Assembly (NCBI RefSeq): GCF_020883455.1
Contig: NZ_CP086615.1
Coordinates: 2,852,001 to 2,916,000 of the forward strand
DNA length: 64,000 bases
From: Spiribacter halobius
GTDB lineage: Bacteria > Pseudomonadota > Gammaproteobacteria > Nitrococcales > Nitrococcaceae
Direction of reading: 5' to 3'
The notes below the pieces were generated by a model. The model was not told the origin of the DNA, searched no databases, and saw only the letters and a program-made list of their open reading frames with translations. A program made the translations under genes and the position numbers. This document shows positions 1-7,499 of the stretch, piece after piece (position 1 is the first letter of the stretch; every line of letters begins with the position of its first letter).

Positions 1-585
1 CTGCTCCCAGCGGCGCCCCGACGTCACCACCGGGCCGTGCGGGCAGGCCGGCCAGCCGAAGCGGCGGCGCAGGCTCCGCGACAGCGCGATGTCCTCCATC
101 AGCGGCTGGTCCGGGAAGCCCCCCACCGCCTCGAACGCCCGGCGGCGGACGAACAGGGCCTGGTCGCCGGTGGCGATGCCGGTCAGGCAGGAGCGCCGGT
201 TCATGCACCAGGCGATGACGCGCAGCGTCCGCGCCCGACCGGCAATGGCGACGTCGAATCGGCCCCAGGCCCGCCCCGAGAGCAGCGCCCCGCGGACGAT
301 CTCCGGGGCCTCCGGCGGCACGCGCGTGTCGCCGTGGACAAACCAGAGCACATCCCCCCTCGCCGCGACCGCCCCGGCATTCATCTGCCGCGCCCGCCCG
401 GGTTCCGCGACCAGCACGCGATCGGCCAGCGGCGCCGCCAGCTCCGGGGTGCCGTCGTGGCTGCCGCCGTCCACCACCAGCACCTCGTCCCCCGCCGCCC
501 GCGCCGGCGCGAGGGCGCCCAGCGTCGCAGCGATGCCGCTCGCCTCGTTGAGCACGGGCACGATGACGCTGAGGCGCAGTCGCAA
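1..585 (-). CDS. TIGR04283-type glycosyltransferase (5' part, runs off left edge)
   Basis: Family 2 (GT-A) glycosyltransferase of the kind annotated as arsenosugar biosynthesis-associated. Reading the minus strand gives 195 codons open to the window edge. The start is a TTG at 585-583, chosen because GGAGG lies five bases upstream and no ATG is available at that place. Visible features are the N-terminal nucleotide-binding strand LSVIVPVLNEA (residues 4-14), VVDGGSHDGT (about 39-48), the GRARQMNAG block, and WFVHGDTR, which supplies the D-x-D-like metal site. A GDQALFVRR segment and a MEDIALSRSLR segment follow, both typical of this family. The C-terminus is missing. It would normally act on a nucleotide sugar in the cytoplasm or at the membrane. 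No arsenic genes are visible here, so the substrate is unknown. Confidence 0.82.
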   Translation of the reverse strand, partial: MRLRLSVIVPVLNEASGIAATLGALAPARAAGDEVLVVDGGSHDGTPELAAPLADRVLVAEPGRARQMNAGAVAARGDVLWFVHGDTRVPPEAPEIVRGALLSGRAWGRFDVAIAGRARTLRVIAWCMNRRSCLTGIATGDQALFVRRRAFEAVGGFPDQPLMEDIALSRSLRRRFGWPACPHGPVVTSGRRWEQ

Positions 586-650
586 GGTGGCCTCCGGTGC
601 AGGTATGGATAGGGCGCAGGCACGATGCTACACTCTGCTCCGCTTCAAAC

Positions 651-726
<76 letters not shown>

Positions 727-734
727 GATCCCCC

Positions 735-762
735 GAAAGGCCGCCGCTGAGCGGCCTTTTTC
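735..762 (+). terminator. Rho-independent terminator after tRNA-Ala
   Basis: The stem AAAGGCCGC / GCGGCCTTT with a six-base loop is followed by a T run (TTTTTCG). It starts ten bases after the CCA end of the tRNA. Confidence 0.85.
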
Positions 763-791
763 GTTACTCATCGTTTCGGCCGGGCGCAAGA

Positions 792-828
792 CGAAAACGG
801 CCACACTGCCCTCTGGCAGTGTGGCCGT
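792..828 (-). terminator. Rho-independent terminator of the sugar dehydrogenase gene
   Basis: A perfect 14-bp inverted repeat at 797-810 and 815-828 (arms ACGGCCACACTGCC) with a four-base loop. On the minus strand it is followed by TTTTCG, and it lies 22 bases past the stop of the gene at 851-2125. Confidence 0.85.
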
Positions 829-850
829 GCGTGGCTTGGCTGGATGCCGC

Positions 851-2125
851 TCAGTTGGGCGAGATGCGGTGGATCCGGCCCTCGTCGACGGCTACCCAGA
901 GGTCGCCCTCCGGGCCCTGGACCACGGAGCGGAAGCGACCGGCCGGCATGGGCAGGGCCATGGTGGTCACGTCCACGGACATGGCGTCGTCCGCAACGTC
1001 GACCACATCCAGGCGCTGTCCCACCGGCGTACCGCCGAAGCCGATGCCCATGAAGCCGACCACCAGCCGGTTTTCCCAGTCACCCCACTGCGAGCCGCTC
1101 AGGAACTGCGCCGAAGAGATGCCCTGGGAGAGGCCGTCGTTGTTCCAGGCCGGGCGCATGGCGTCGGGGAAGCGCTCGGTGTCCGTCATCGGCATGAACT
1201 CCCTGCGCTCCGCCGGATCCATGCCCTCCATCTGGTTGGGCATGTAGCCGCAGTAGTCATCGGGGCAGTCGCCGCGGCCGCCAACGTTGGGCTTCGGATC
1301 CCAGCCGCTGTTGCCGCCGTTCTCCAGCGCCATCAGCTCGTCGGAATGCCACGGGCCGTGCTCGGTGATGAACGGACGATGGGTCTCCGGGTGGAAGCTG
1401 ATGCCCTGCACGTTGCGGTGGCCGTAGGTGTAGATACGGTCGTCGAACCCCTCGGGCGGGTCGTTCTCCGGCGCGGCGTTGCCGTCGCGGTCAATGCGCA
1501 GCACCTTGCCGCCGAGCAGCGTCGGGCTCTGCGGTACCTCGGCGTTGTGGTTGTCGCCGGTGGTCACGTACAGGTAGCCGTCACCCGGATTGAAGCGGAT
1601 GCGTCCGCCGTTGTGGGCCCCGGCGTCGCCGAAGGGATGATTGGTCTCGTTCTGCTTGTAGGGGATGTCATCTACGATGTCGGTACGGTCCGAGACGTCG
1701 GTGAAATCCTCGTTGACCCGCAGCCGGATGACGCGGTTCTTGTGGGGCGTCGTCTGCTGCGACGCCGAGTAGACGTAGACGAAGCGGTTGTCCTCGAACT
1801 CCGGGTCCATGGCGACGCCGTTCATGCCCGCCTGGCCGTGGCAGAAGAGGTCATCCGCCGTGTGGGCGTAGCCCTCGGTGCCTTCCATGCCGAGCAGGGC
1901 GTTAATGTCACCGGAGGGCAGACGGACCGAGAGCCCCTTGCACTTCTCGGTGAAGAACAACGTGCCGTCCGCCAGGAAGGCCATATCCCAGGGATTCTCG
2001 AGCCCGTCGACGACCGTGGTGGCCTCCAGGTCCGGGGCATCGGCATTCGCAGCCAGCGGCAGGCCCTGGCCCATCGTCAGGGCCACAAGCGCACCGAGCG
2101 CCATACTGGTGTTGCGACTGATCAT
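851..2125 (-). CDS. PQQ-dependent sugar dehydrogenase (YliI/GDH-B superfamily)
   Basis: A 424-aa exported protein. Residues 1-28 form a signal peptide ending ANA-DAP. The rest is a beta-propeller typical of soluble aldose sugar dehydrogenases, with the conserved segments GLENPWDMAFL, GMNGVAMDPEF, AHNGGRIRF, GGKVLRID and YGHRNVQGI. It is predicted to oxidise sugars in the periplasm with PQQ and pass the electrons to a cytochrome. The next gene upstream on the same strand is a small exported cytochrome c, a plausible partner. GGAGGAG lies seven bases before the ATG. The sequence is somewhat acidic, fitting a salt-adapted exported protein. The real sugar substrate cannot be told from sequence. 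No PQQ biosynthesis genes are in the window. Confidence 0.88.
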   Translation of the reverse strand: MISRNTSMALGALVALTMGQGLPLAANADAPDLEATTVVDGLENPWDMAFLADGTLFFTEKCKGLSVRLPSGDINALLGMEGTEGYAHTADDLFCHGQAGMNGVAMDPEFEDNRFVYVYSASQQTTPHKNRVIRLRVNEDFTDVSDRTDIVDDIPYKQNETNHPFGDAGAHNGGRIRFNPGDGYLYVTTGDNHNAEVPQSPTLLGGKVLRIDRDGNAAPENDPPEGFDDRIYTYGHRNVQGISFHPETHRPFITEHGPWHSDELMALENGGNSGWDPKPNVGGRGDCPDDYCGYMPNQMEGMDPAERREFMPMTDTERFPDAMRPAWNNDGLSQGISSAQFLSGSQWGDWENRLVVGFMGIGFGGTPVGQRLDVVDVADDAMSVDVTTMALPMPAGRFRSVVQGPEGDLWVAVDEGRIHRISPN

Positions 2126-2249
2126 GGGGTCTCCTCCGCGCAGCGTCTGGGCTGCTTGTTATCGCTGGATTGCCCGCAACCGTCCCTCCTCACGGGGGGC
2201 CGGCGGGGTCGGGCCCGATGCAGGACCGGAAGGATGAACCGTCCTCAGG

Positions 2250-2567
2250 TCACTGGAAGTTAGTGGAAATATAGTCAGCGAGGGCGGCGATATCCTCATC
2301 CGAGAGATTGGCCGCGTTCGGCGCCATCAGCGCCGAGTTGGCGCCGACCCGCTCGCCGGCCCGATACTGCTCGAGGCGCATGGTGATGTACTCGGCATCG
2401 CGGCCCTGCAGCGCGGGGAAGCTCGCCAGCCCCTGCCCCGAAGGCCCGTGACAGGTCACGCAGGCCTGACTGTAGATCTTCTCACCGGCAGAGACGTCCT
2501 GGGCATGGGCCTGCGCCATGCCCAGCGCGAGCACGGCAACGGTCATCGGAATCAGGGGTTTCATCAT
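2250..2567 (-). CDS. Class I cytochrome c, periplasmic
   Basis: 105 aa with a cleavable signal peptide (residues 1-22, ending AHA-QD) and one haem-binding motif CVTCH at 36-40. A methionine in SALMAPNAANLS near residue 81 is the likely sixth haem ligand, and the C-terminal helix DIAALADYISTNF is typical of cytochrome c5/c553-like proteins. GAGGAGGA lies close to the start. It is encoded about 120 bases upstream of the PQQ sugar dehydrogenase on the same strand and may be its electron acceptor. That pairing is inferred from position only. Confidence 0.9.
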   Translation of the reverse strand: MMKPLIPMTVAVLALGMAQAHAQDVSAGEKIYSQACVTCHGPSGQGLASFPALQGRDAEYITMRLEQYRAGERVGANSALMAPNAANLSDEDIAALADYISTNFQ

Positions 2568-2796
2568 CGACTCCTCCTCGGGAACGGCGCCATTAGCGTT
2601 GTTTTTCGCGAGGCCACCGGCGTGGGAGCCATCGTCTCGCAGCCCTCCACTGCTGGGGTGCGGGCTCGAGCCACGGCGGGCATCCGCTGCGAGCTATACG
2701 CCTGGCCCCGTGCACCGTCAACGGCGGTCGAATCCGTAATGTCACCGATACGGTGGCCCCGGGGGCCGCCGGGGCTCGTCATGCTGTAGCATCGGG

Positions 2797-3153
2797 TCAG
2801 CACCGCCCGGTCCCGAACCGGCTCTCCAGGTAGGCGATGATGTCATCCGACTCGTAGAGCCAGCGGGGCTGCTCGCCCTCCTCGATCCGCAGGCACGGCA
2901 CCATCTGCCGCCCGCCCTCGGCCACGAGCTCGCGCCGGGCTGCATCGTCAGCGCCGATATTGCGACGCTGCACCGGCACGTCCAGCCGGCGCAGCGCGAT
3001 GAACACCTTGATGCAGAACGGGCAGGTAGGCCGGTAGTAGAGCGTCAGCTGCTGCGCGCTGCGGTCGACCTCCGCCTGGGCGGCGTCGTTGCGCACCGCG
3101 ACGCCCGCCCGTTTCCGGATCACGTCCACCCCGGCCTTCAGGCGATCAAACAT
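2797..3153 (-). CDS. Glutaredoxin / GST N-terminal domain protein
   Basis: 118 aa. A basic leader of about 34 residues is followed by a thioredoxin fold of glutaredoxin type: strand QLTLYYRPTCPFC with the redox pair C-P-F-C, then VPVQRRNIG, the cis-proline segment QMVPCLRI and the closing SDDIIAYLESRF. The family reduces protein or glutathione mixed disulfides in the cytoplasm. It lies 27 bases downstream of the YghU-type GST gene on the same strand, so the two are probably one transcript. The gene is complete. The leader could include a short membrane-associated helix, but no clear transmembrane segment is seen. Confidence 0.8.
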   Translation of the reverse strand: MFDRLKAGVDVIRKRAGVAVRNDAAQAEVDRSAQQLTLYYRPTCPFCIKVFIALRRLDVPVQRRNIGADDAARRELVAEGGRQMVPCLRIEEGEQPRWLYESDDIIAYLESRFGTGRC

Positions 3154-3180
3154 CGATGCCCTCCCCGCAACACCGGGCGG

Positions 3181-4065
3181 TCAGCCGGCCGAATGCCGCC
3201 TGGCCGGGTCCAGCTGCTCGAAGTCGCTGGCGTCGTGGCGCTCCGGGAGTTGCTCCTCGGGCTCGCCCCAGACGCGGTTCACCATGCGGCCGCGCTGCAC
3301 CGCGGGGCGGGCGTCGATCTCCTCCGCCCAGCGCTGCACGTGCCGGTACTCCTGAACCTGCAGGAACTCGGCCGCGTCGTAAAGCCGGCCCAGCGCCAGC
3401 GCGCCGTACCAGGGCCAGTTGGCGATATCGGCGATGCTGTACTCGTCGCCCCCGAGATAGCGGGTCTCGGCGAGGCGACGGTCGAGCACATCGAGCTGGC
3501 GCTTGACCTCCATGGCGTACCGGTCGATCGGGTACTTCAGCGGCTCCGGGGCATAGGCGTAGAAATGGCCGAAGCCGCCGCCGAGGAAGGGCGCGCTGCC
3601 CATCTGCCAGAACAGCCAGTTGAGGGTCTCGGTTCTGACAGGGCCGCTCGCCGGCAGGAACGCGCCGAACTTCTCCGCCAGATGCAGCAGGATGGAGCCG
3701 GACTCGAACACCCGCACCGGCTCCGGCCCGGTGTAGTCCACCAGCGCCGGGATCTTGGAGTTCGGGTTGATCTCGACGAAGCCGCTTGAGAACTGCTCGC
3801 CATCGACGATGCGGATCGGCCAGGCATCGTATTCGGCCTCGAAGATCCCGCGCTCCAGCAGCTCCTCGAACAGCACCGTGACCTTGACGCCATTCGGCGT
3901 CGCCAGGGAGTAGAGCTGAAAGGGGTGCCGGCCCACCGGCAGGTCCTGCTCGTATCGTGCCCCGGCGACGGGACGGTTGATGCCGGCAAACTGGCCGCCC
4001 GAAGGCTGGTCCCAGGTCCAGACACGCGGGGGTGTGTAGCGCTGCTCGTCGTTCACGAAACTCAC
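3181..4065 (-). CDS. yghU: Glutathione S-transferase, YghU family
   Basis: 294 aa, the usual length of YghU (disulfide-bond reductase using two glutathiones). The long N-terminal extension with YTPPRVWTWDQPSGGQFAGI is specific to this subfamily. A thioredoxin-like domain follows with PNGVKVTVLFEEL and NPNSKIPALVD, then ESGSILLHLAEKFG, and the helical domain with GGEYSIADIA-like text (GGDEYSIADIANWPWY). It is expected to reduce small disulfides or hydroperoxides with glutathione. It is divergent from the FrnE-like gene at 4233, with a shared 167-base control region holding an inverted repeat. Confidence 0.9.
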   Translation of the reverse strand: MSFVNDEQRYTPPRVWTWDQPSGGQFAGINRPVAGARYEQDLPVGRHPFQLYSLATPNGVKVTVLFEELLERGIFEAEYDAWPIRIVDGEQFSSGFVEINPNSKIPALVDYTGPEPVRVFESGSILLHLAEKFGAFLPASGPVRTETLNWLFWQMGSAPFLGGGFGHFYAYAPEPLKYPIDRYAMEVKRQLDVLDRRLAETRYLGGDEYSIADIANWPWYGALALGRLYDAAEFLQVQEYRHVQRWAEEIDARPAVQRGRMVNRVWGEPEEQLPERHDASDFEQLDPARRHSAG

Positions 4066-4127
4066 TCCTATTCCAAATGATTGGGGGACAGCGTCCCGAC
4101 AGGGCGATGCGCGTCATGAGAACACAA

Positions 4128-4145
4128 TTTGAGTGATTGCTCAAA
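4128..4145. promoter_or_regulatory. Candidate operator between yghU and the FrnE-like gene
   Basis: Inverted repeat TTTGAG-N6-CTCAAA in the divergent region, 63 bases before the yghU start and 88 bases before the FrnE-like start. Its size and place suit a dimeric repressor or activator acting on both genes. No regulator gene adjoins it. Confidence 0.4.
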
Positions 4146-4232
4146 AATCGCTAGACTGTGGATAGTACGGATGCACGGTGCAACCGTGGACAGTTGCGCC
4201 GGGCGAATAGCTCCTACAGGGGGACGCTGCCG

Positions 4233-4901
4233 ATGCAGAAGCTGAGAATCGACCTGGTTTCCGATGTCGCCTGCCCGTGGTGCGCCATCGGCTATCGGCG
4301 TCTCGAGCAGGCCCTGGAAACATTGCAAGGCGAGGTGGACGTCGAGCTGGTCTGGCAGCCGTTCGAGCTGAATCCGGACATGCCGCCGGAGGGTGAGCCG
4401 ATTCTCGAGCACCTGTGCCGCAAGTACGGCCAGGATGCCGAGAGCATCCAGCGCACCCAGGGCGAGATCGTCGCGCTGGCCGAGCAGCTCGGGCTCAACT
4501 TTCAGCGGGCCACCGAGCGCCGCGCCCACAACACCTTCGACGCCCATCGCGTGCTCGCCTGGGCCGGCGAGCACGGCCGCGAGACCGAGCTGCAGCTGGC
4601 GCTGTTCGATGCCTACTTCGGCGAGGCAAAGCGGCCCTCGGACCCCGAGGTTCTGCGCGCGGCCGCGGTCCGCGCCGGACTGGACGGAGACGAGGCCGAG
4701 GCCGTCGCACGCTCCGACCGCTATGCCGATGCGGTGCGGGCCGCCGAGCGCCGATTCCTGGAAGCCGGCGTCAGCGCCGTGCCGGGCTTCGTGCTGGGCG
4801 GCCGCTATCTCATCTCCGGCGCCCAGCCGCCCGAGGCCCTGGCCGACGCCATTCGCCAGGTGGCCAGCGAGCCGGATGGCCGGCCCAGCGTAACGGCTTA
4901 G
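4233..4901 (+). CDS. DsbA-family oxidoreductase, FrnE-like
   Basis: 222 aa. The start at 4233 was chosen because AGGGGGA precedes it and the thioredoxin strand begins at once (KLRIDLVSDVACPWC). The motif C-P-W-C near residue 15 is the redox pair, with a long helical insertion and a C-terminal strand VSAVPGFVLGGRYLISGAQP containing the cis-proline. There is no signal peptide, so it acts in the cytoplasm, as FrnE and the polyketide-associated 2-hydroxychromene isomerase-like proteins do. It is divergent from the glutathione-dependent YghU gene, suggesting a shared thiol-stress role. The exact substrate is unknown. Confidence 0.88.
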   Translation: MQKLRIDLVSDVACPWCAIGYRRLEQALETLQGEVDVELVWQPFELNPDMPPEGEPILEHLCRKYGQDAESIQRTQGEIVALAEQLGLNFQRATERRAHNTFDAHRVLAWAGEHGRETELQLALFDAYFGEAKRPSDPEVLRAAAVRAGLDGDEAEAVARSDRYADAVRAAERRFLEAGVSAVPGFVLGGRYLISGAQPPEALADAIRQVASEPDGRPSVTA

Positions 4902-4973
4902 GCGCACCGGCCGCGGTGCCGGGGCGCGGCCCGGCAGGGGGGCCGCGCGCGCTGCTGTCGCGGGCACTCTCCC

Positions 4974-5100
4974 GGCGAGATCTGCCCCGGCGGCGCCCTT
5001 GTCCCGACGGTGGACGACTGCAAGACTGCGGCGGACTGCCTGACCCGCCAATCTCACCGATTCACGGCTGCGGGCGCGGATCTGGCGGACAGGCCGGGCG
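4974..5100. repeat. Dispersed intergenic repeat, family A copy 1
   Basis: A 47-base core at 5051-5097 is identical to 44521-44567, and the core centre is also shared with 55177-55205. A short segment CGGCGAGATCTGCC at about 4974 resembles the right end of copy 2. The 269-base gap 4902-5170 holds no gene; it also has a GC-rich hairpin near 4915-4955 after the FrnE-like stop. Confidence 0.75.
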
Positions 5101-5170
5101 TGCGCCCCGGGGGACCGTTTGCGGAAACGGGCGGCGAGCGGCCTGAACACACGGGGGAGACGAGCCAACA

Positions 5171-6082
5171 ATGAGCGCCGAACAACGAGACGTCATCCTG
5201 CTGGACGGGGGTATGGGCCAGGAACTGCGGCGGCGCAGCAGCCAGCCGGCCTCGCCACTCTGGTCGGCCCAGGTGATGCTCGACGAGCCGCACCTCGTGG
5301 TCGGGGCCCACCGTGATTTCATCGACGCCGGCGCGCGGGTTATCACCGTCAACACCTACAGCGCGACGCCGCAGCGCCTGGCGCGGGACGCCGACCCGGA
5401 TCTGTTCGAGCCACTCCACGCCGCCGCGCTGGACGCCGCGCACCAGGCGCGCCGCGAGAGCGGCCGGTCGGTGCGCATCGCCGGCTGCCTGCCACCGCTG
5501 GTGGCGAGCTATCACCCGGACGTAGTACCGGACGAGGCGACCTGCCTGCAGGGCTATCGCCGCATCGTGGCCCGTCAGGCCGACGAAGTGGATCTCTTCC
5601 TCTGCGAGACGCTCTCCCTCGCCCGGGAGGCGCGGGCGGCGACCATGGCGGCGGTGGAGAGCCACCTGCCGGTGTGGACGTCGTTCACCCTCGACGACGG
5701 CGACGGCACCCGCCTGCGCTCCGGCGAACCCCTGGCCGATGCGGCGCGGGAGGCCGTGGGGGCCGGCGCCGAGCGGGTGGTGGTCAACTGCTCGGTACCG
5801 GAGGCGCTGACCACGGCCATGGCTGAGCTCACCGGTATCGGGGTGCCCTTCGGCGGCTACGCCAACGGCTTCGTCTCCGCGGTCGCCCTGAAGCCGGGCG
5901 GCACGGTGGACGCCCTGGAATCCCGCAAGGACCTCGACCCCGACGCCTACGCCCGCCACGCGCTGGGCTGGGTCGAACAGGGCGCGACCGTCGTCGGCGG
6001 CTGCTGCGAGGTGGGGCCGGCCCACATTGCCGCCCTCGCCGACCGCCTGGCCGCCACGGGCCACCGCCTGGTGTCCGGGTAG
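5171..6082 (+). CDS. Homocysteine S-methyltransferase family enzyme
   Basis: 303 aa TIM-barrel of the MmuM/BHMT family. The start LLDGGMGQEL, the NTYSATPQRL block and the zinc ligands C207 (VVNCS) and C278-C279 (GGCCEVGPAHI) are all present, so it is probably active. Known members move a methyl group from S-methylmethionine, SAM or betaine to homocysteine, giving methionine; the donor cannot be told here. It lacks the cobalamin domains of MetH. It stands alone: the gene before is separated by repeat copy 1, and the gene after is on the other strand. Confidence 0.88.
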   Translation: MSAEQRDVILLDGGMGQELRRRSSQPASPLWSAQVMLDEPHLVVGAHRDFIDAGARVITVNTYSATPQRLARDADPDLFEPLHAAALDAAHQARRESGRSVRIAGCLPPLVASYHPDVVPDEATCLQGYRRIVARQADEVDLFLCETLSLAREARAATMAAVESHLPVWTSFTLDDGDGTRLRSGEPLADAAREAVGAGAERVVVNCSVPEALTTAMAELTGIGVPFGGYANGFVSAVALKPGGTVDALESRKDLDPDAYARHALGWVEQGATVVGGCCEVGPAHIAALADRLAATGHRLVSG

Positions 6083-6168
6083 CGGCGCAGGACGAGCGAC
6101 GGCCTAGGCCCGCGCGCCGCCGGCCGTCCGGAGGGCACGACGCAACCCCCAATCGGACCCTTGCGAGG

Positions 6169-6540
6169 TTACTGTCGAACCAGCCGCTGCAGGTAGGGCC
6201 GAAGGGGCAGGAACCCCCGATAGGCCAGCTCCAGCAGATTCACGAGCGGGCGCCGCCGGAACAGCCGCCCGGCGGCACGGAACCCGGGCAGGGCCGCCCA
6301 GAGCTCGGCGAACGCCGCCCCGCCGGATACCAGCCGCCCGTCCGCCAGGCCGACATGGAAACGCCCCAGTGCGGCCCGGCGGCTGAGCCCCTCCGGCAAT
6401 ACCGCCTCCGCGCCCTCGGCGCTCACGTCCAGCCAGCGCAGCCGCTCGGCGCCGCGCCGGCGACGGTAGAACCCGATCTCGCGGCGGCAGAGCGGGCAGG
6501 CGCCGTCATAGTAGACGGTCAGCGGTGGTGTCTCGGCCAT
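6169..6540 (-). CDS. DCC-family thiol-disulfide oxidoreductase (DUF393)
   Basis: 123 aa from the ATG at 6540, preferred to the one 21 bases upstream because AAAGGA sits just before it. The hallmark D-G-x-C-P-x-C (YYDGACPLC) lies near residue 13, followed by RLRWLDVSAEGA and RLVSGGAAFAELWAALPG. Members have a glutaredoxin-like fold and a predicted role in thiol chemistry. No partner gene is clear; the next gene on this strand is the SOUL lipoprotein 219 bases upstream. Confidence 0.85.
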   Translation of the reverse strand: MAETPPLTVYYDGACPLCRREIGFYRRRRGAERLRWLDVSAEGAEAVLPEGLSRRAALGRFHVGLADGRLVSGGAAFAELWAALPGFRAAGRLFRRRPLVNLLELAYRGFLPLRPYLQRLVRQ

Positions 6541-6759
6541 GGTTGGTCCTTTCTCGGGCATGCCTCTGATGAGAGGACCCGCAGCGGGCGGCTCGGGTTC
6601 GGGACGGATGCCGCTGCCGCGTCGGCATGACGGTCGCGCACCGCGACGACCTGCCGGCCCAGCCCAGCCCTCCCCTCGCCGGCCCTGGCCGGCCGCCAGC
6701 CCGCGCCTGCCAGGATCGCGCCACGCCGAGGCATCGAGCGCCGCAATCCGGGCGCATGC

Positions 6760-7395
6760 TCAGCCGTCCATGGCCACCGGCACCATCACCTCGTTGCGCC
6801 GCAGCCAGGGCAGGGTCCAGGGCGGGTGGTAGCCCGCGGCCTGCCAGGCGCCCGCCGGCGCCTCGGGGCGGTCCGCGAGCCACGCCGCCAGGCGGCTGCG
6901 CGCCTCCGCAATGCGGTCGTCGCCCAGGGTGCCGGAAAAGGTCAGCACCGCCATTCGCCTCGCGGGCAGCGTGGCGATCTCGACCTCGGGGTGCGTGGGC
7001 CGTGGGGCCGTCGCGACGGTGTACTCCGGCGGCAGCACGAACATCACCCGCCAGCCATCCCCCTGCGGGGCTGCGCTGACCGGCGCGGTCATCGGGATGG
7101 AATCCCCCTGGGGCTCCGTCAGCACCGGGGCGGTCATGGAGACCTCGGTGGCCGGCGCGTTGGCGCCGCCGATGTAGTCGAACAGCCGGCCGAAGCCGCG
7201 GCGGACCGCGGCGTCCCAGCCCCCCTCCGCCGTGGTGCGAGCCACCGTGAGGGGCGGATACTCGCGGATCTCGAAGGGCGGCTCGGAGACCAGCACGCGA
7301 TACTCCGGCTCCGGCGCCGCCTGGCCGCCGAAGACGGAACAGCCGGCGGTGGTCAGCGACGCCAGCAGCGCAAGGGCGGCGGGAATCGGGCGCAT
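6760..7395 (-). CDS. SOUL haem-binding family lipoprotein
   Basis: 211 aa from ATG 7395. The longer reading to 7434 was not chosen because the N-terminus at 7395 gives a clean lipoprotein signal: MRPIPAALALLASLTTAGC, cysteine 19. The SOUL domain follows, with FEIREYPPLTVART, FGRLFDYIGG, the twice-repeated SMTAPV / PMTAPV and FVLPPEYTVATAP. SOUL proteins bind haem or other tetrapyrroles. This one would be anchored in the outer or inner membrane facing the periplasm. Its function in bacteria is not established. Confidence 0.85.
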   Translation of the reverse strand: MRPIPAALALLASLTTAGCSVFGGQAAPEPEYRVLVSEPPFEIREYPPLTVARTTAEGGWDAAVRRGFGRLFDYIGGANAPATEVSMTAPVLTEPQGDSIPMTAPVSAAPQGDGWRVMFVLPPEYTVATAPRPTHPEVEIATLPARRMAVLTFSGTLGDDRIAEARSRLAAWLADRPEAPAGAWQAAGYHPPWTLPWLRRNEVMVPVAMDG

Positions 7396-7499
7396 GTGCT
7401 CTGGTACTCCCTGGGAGTGAGGCTGCCGGCGCAATGCCGTTGCCCACCATACCGTTTCCCGGCGGCCCCGCGGGCCCGAAGCCCGACTCCGCCGTCCGT

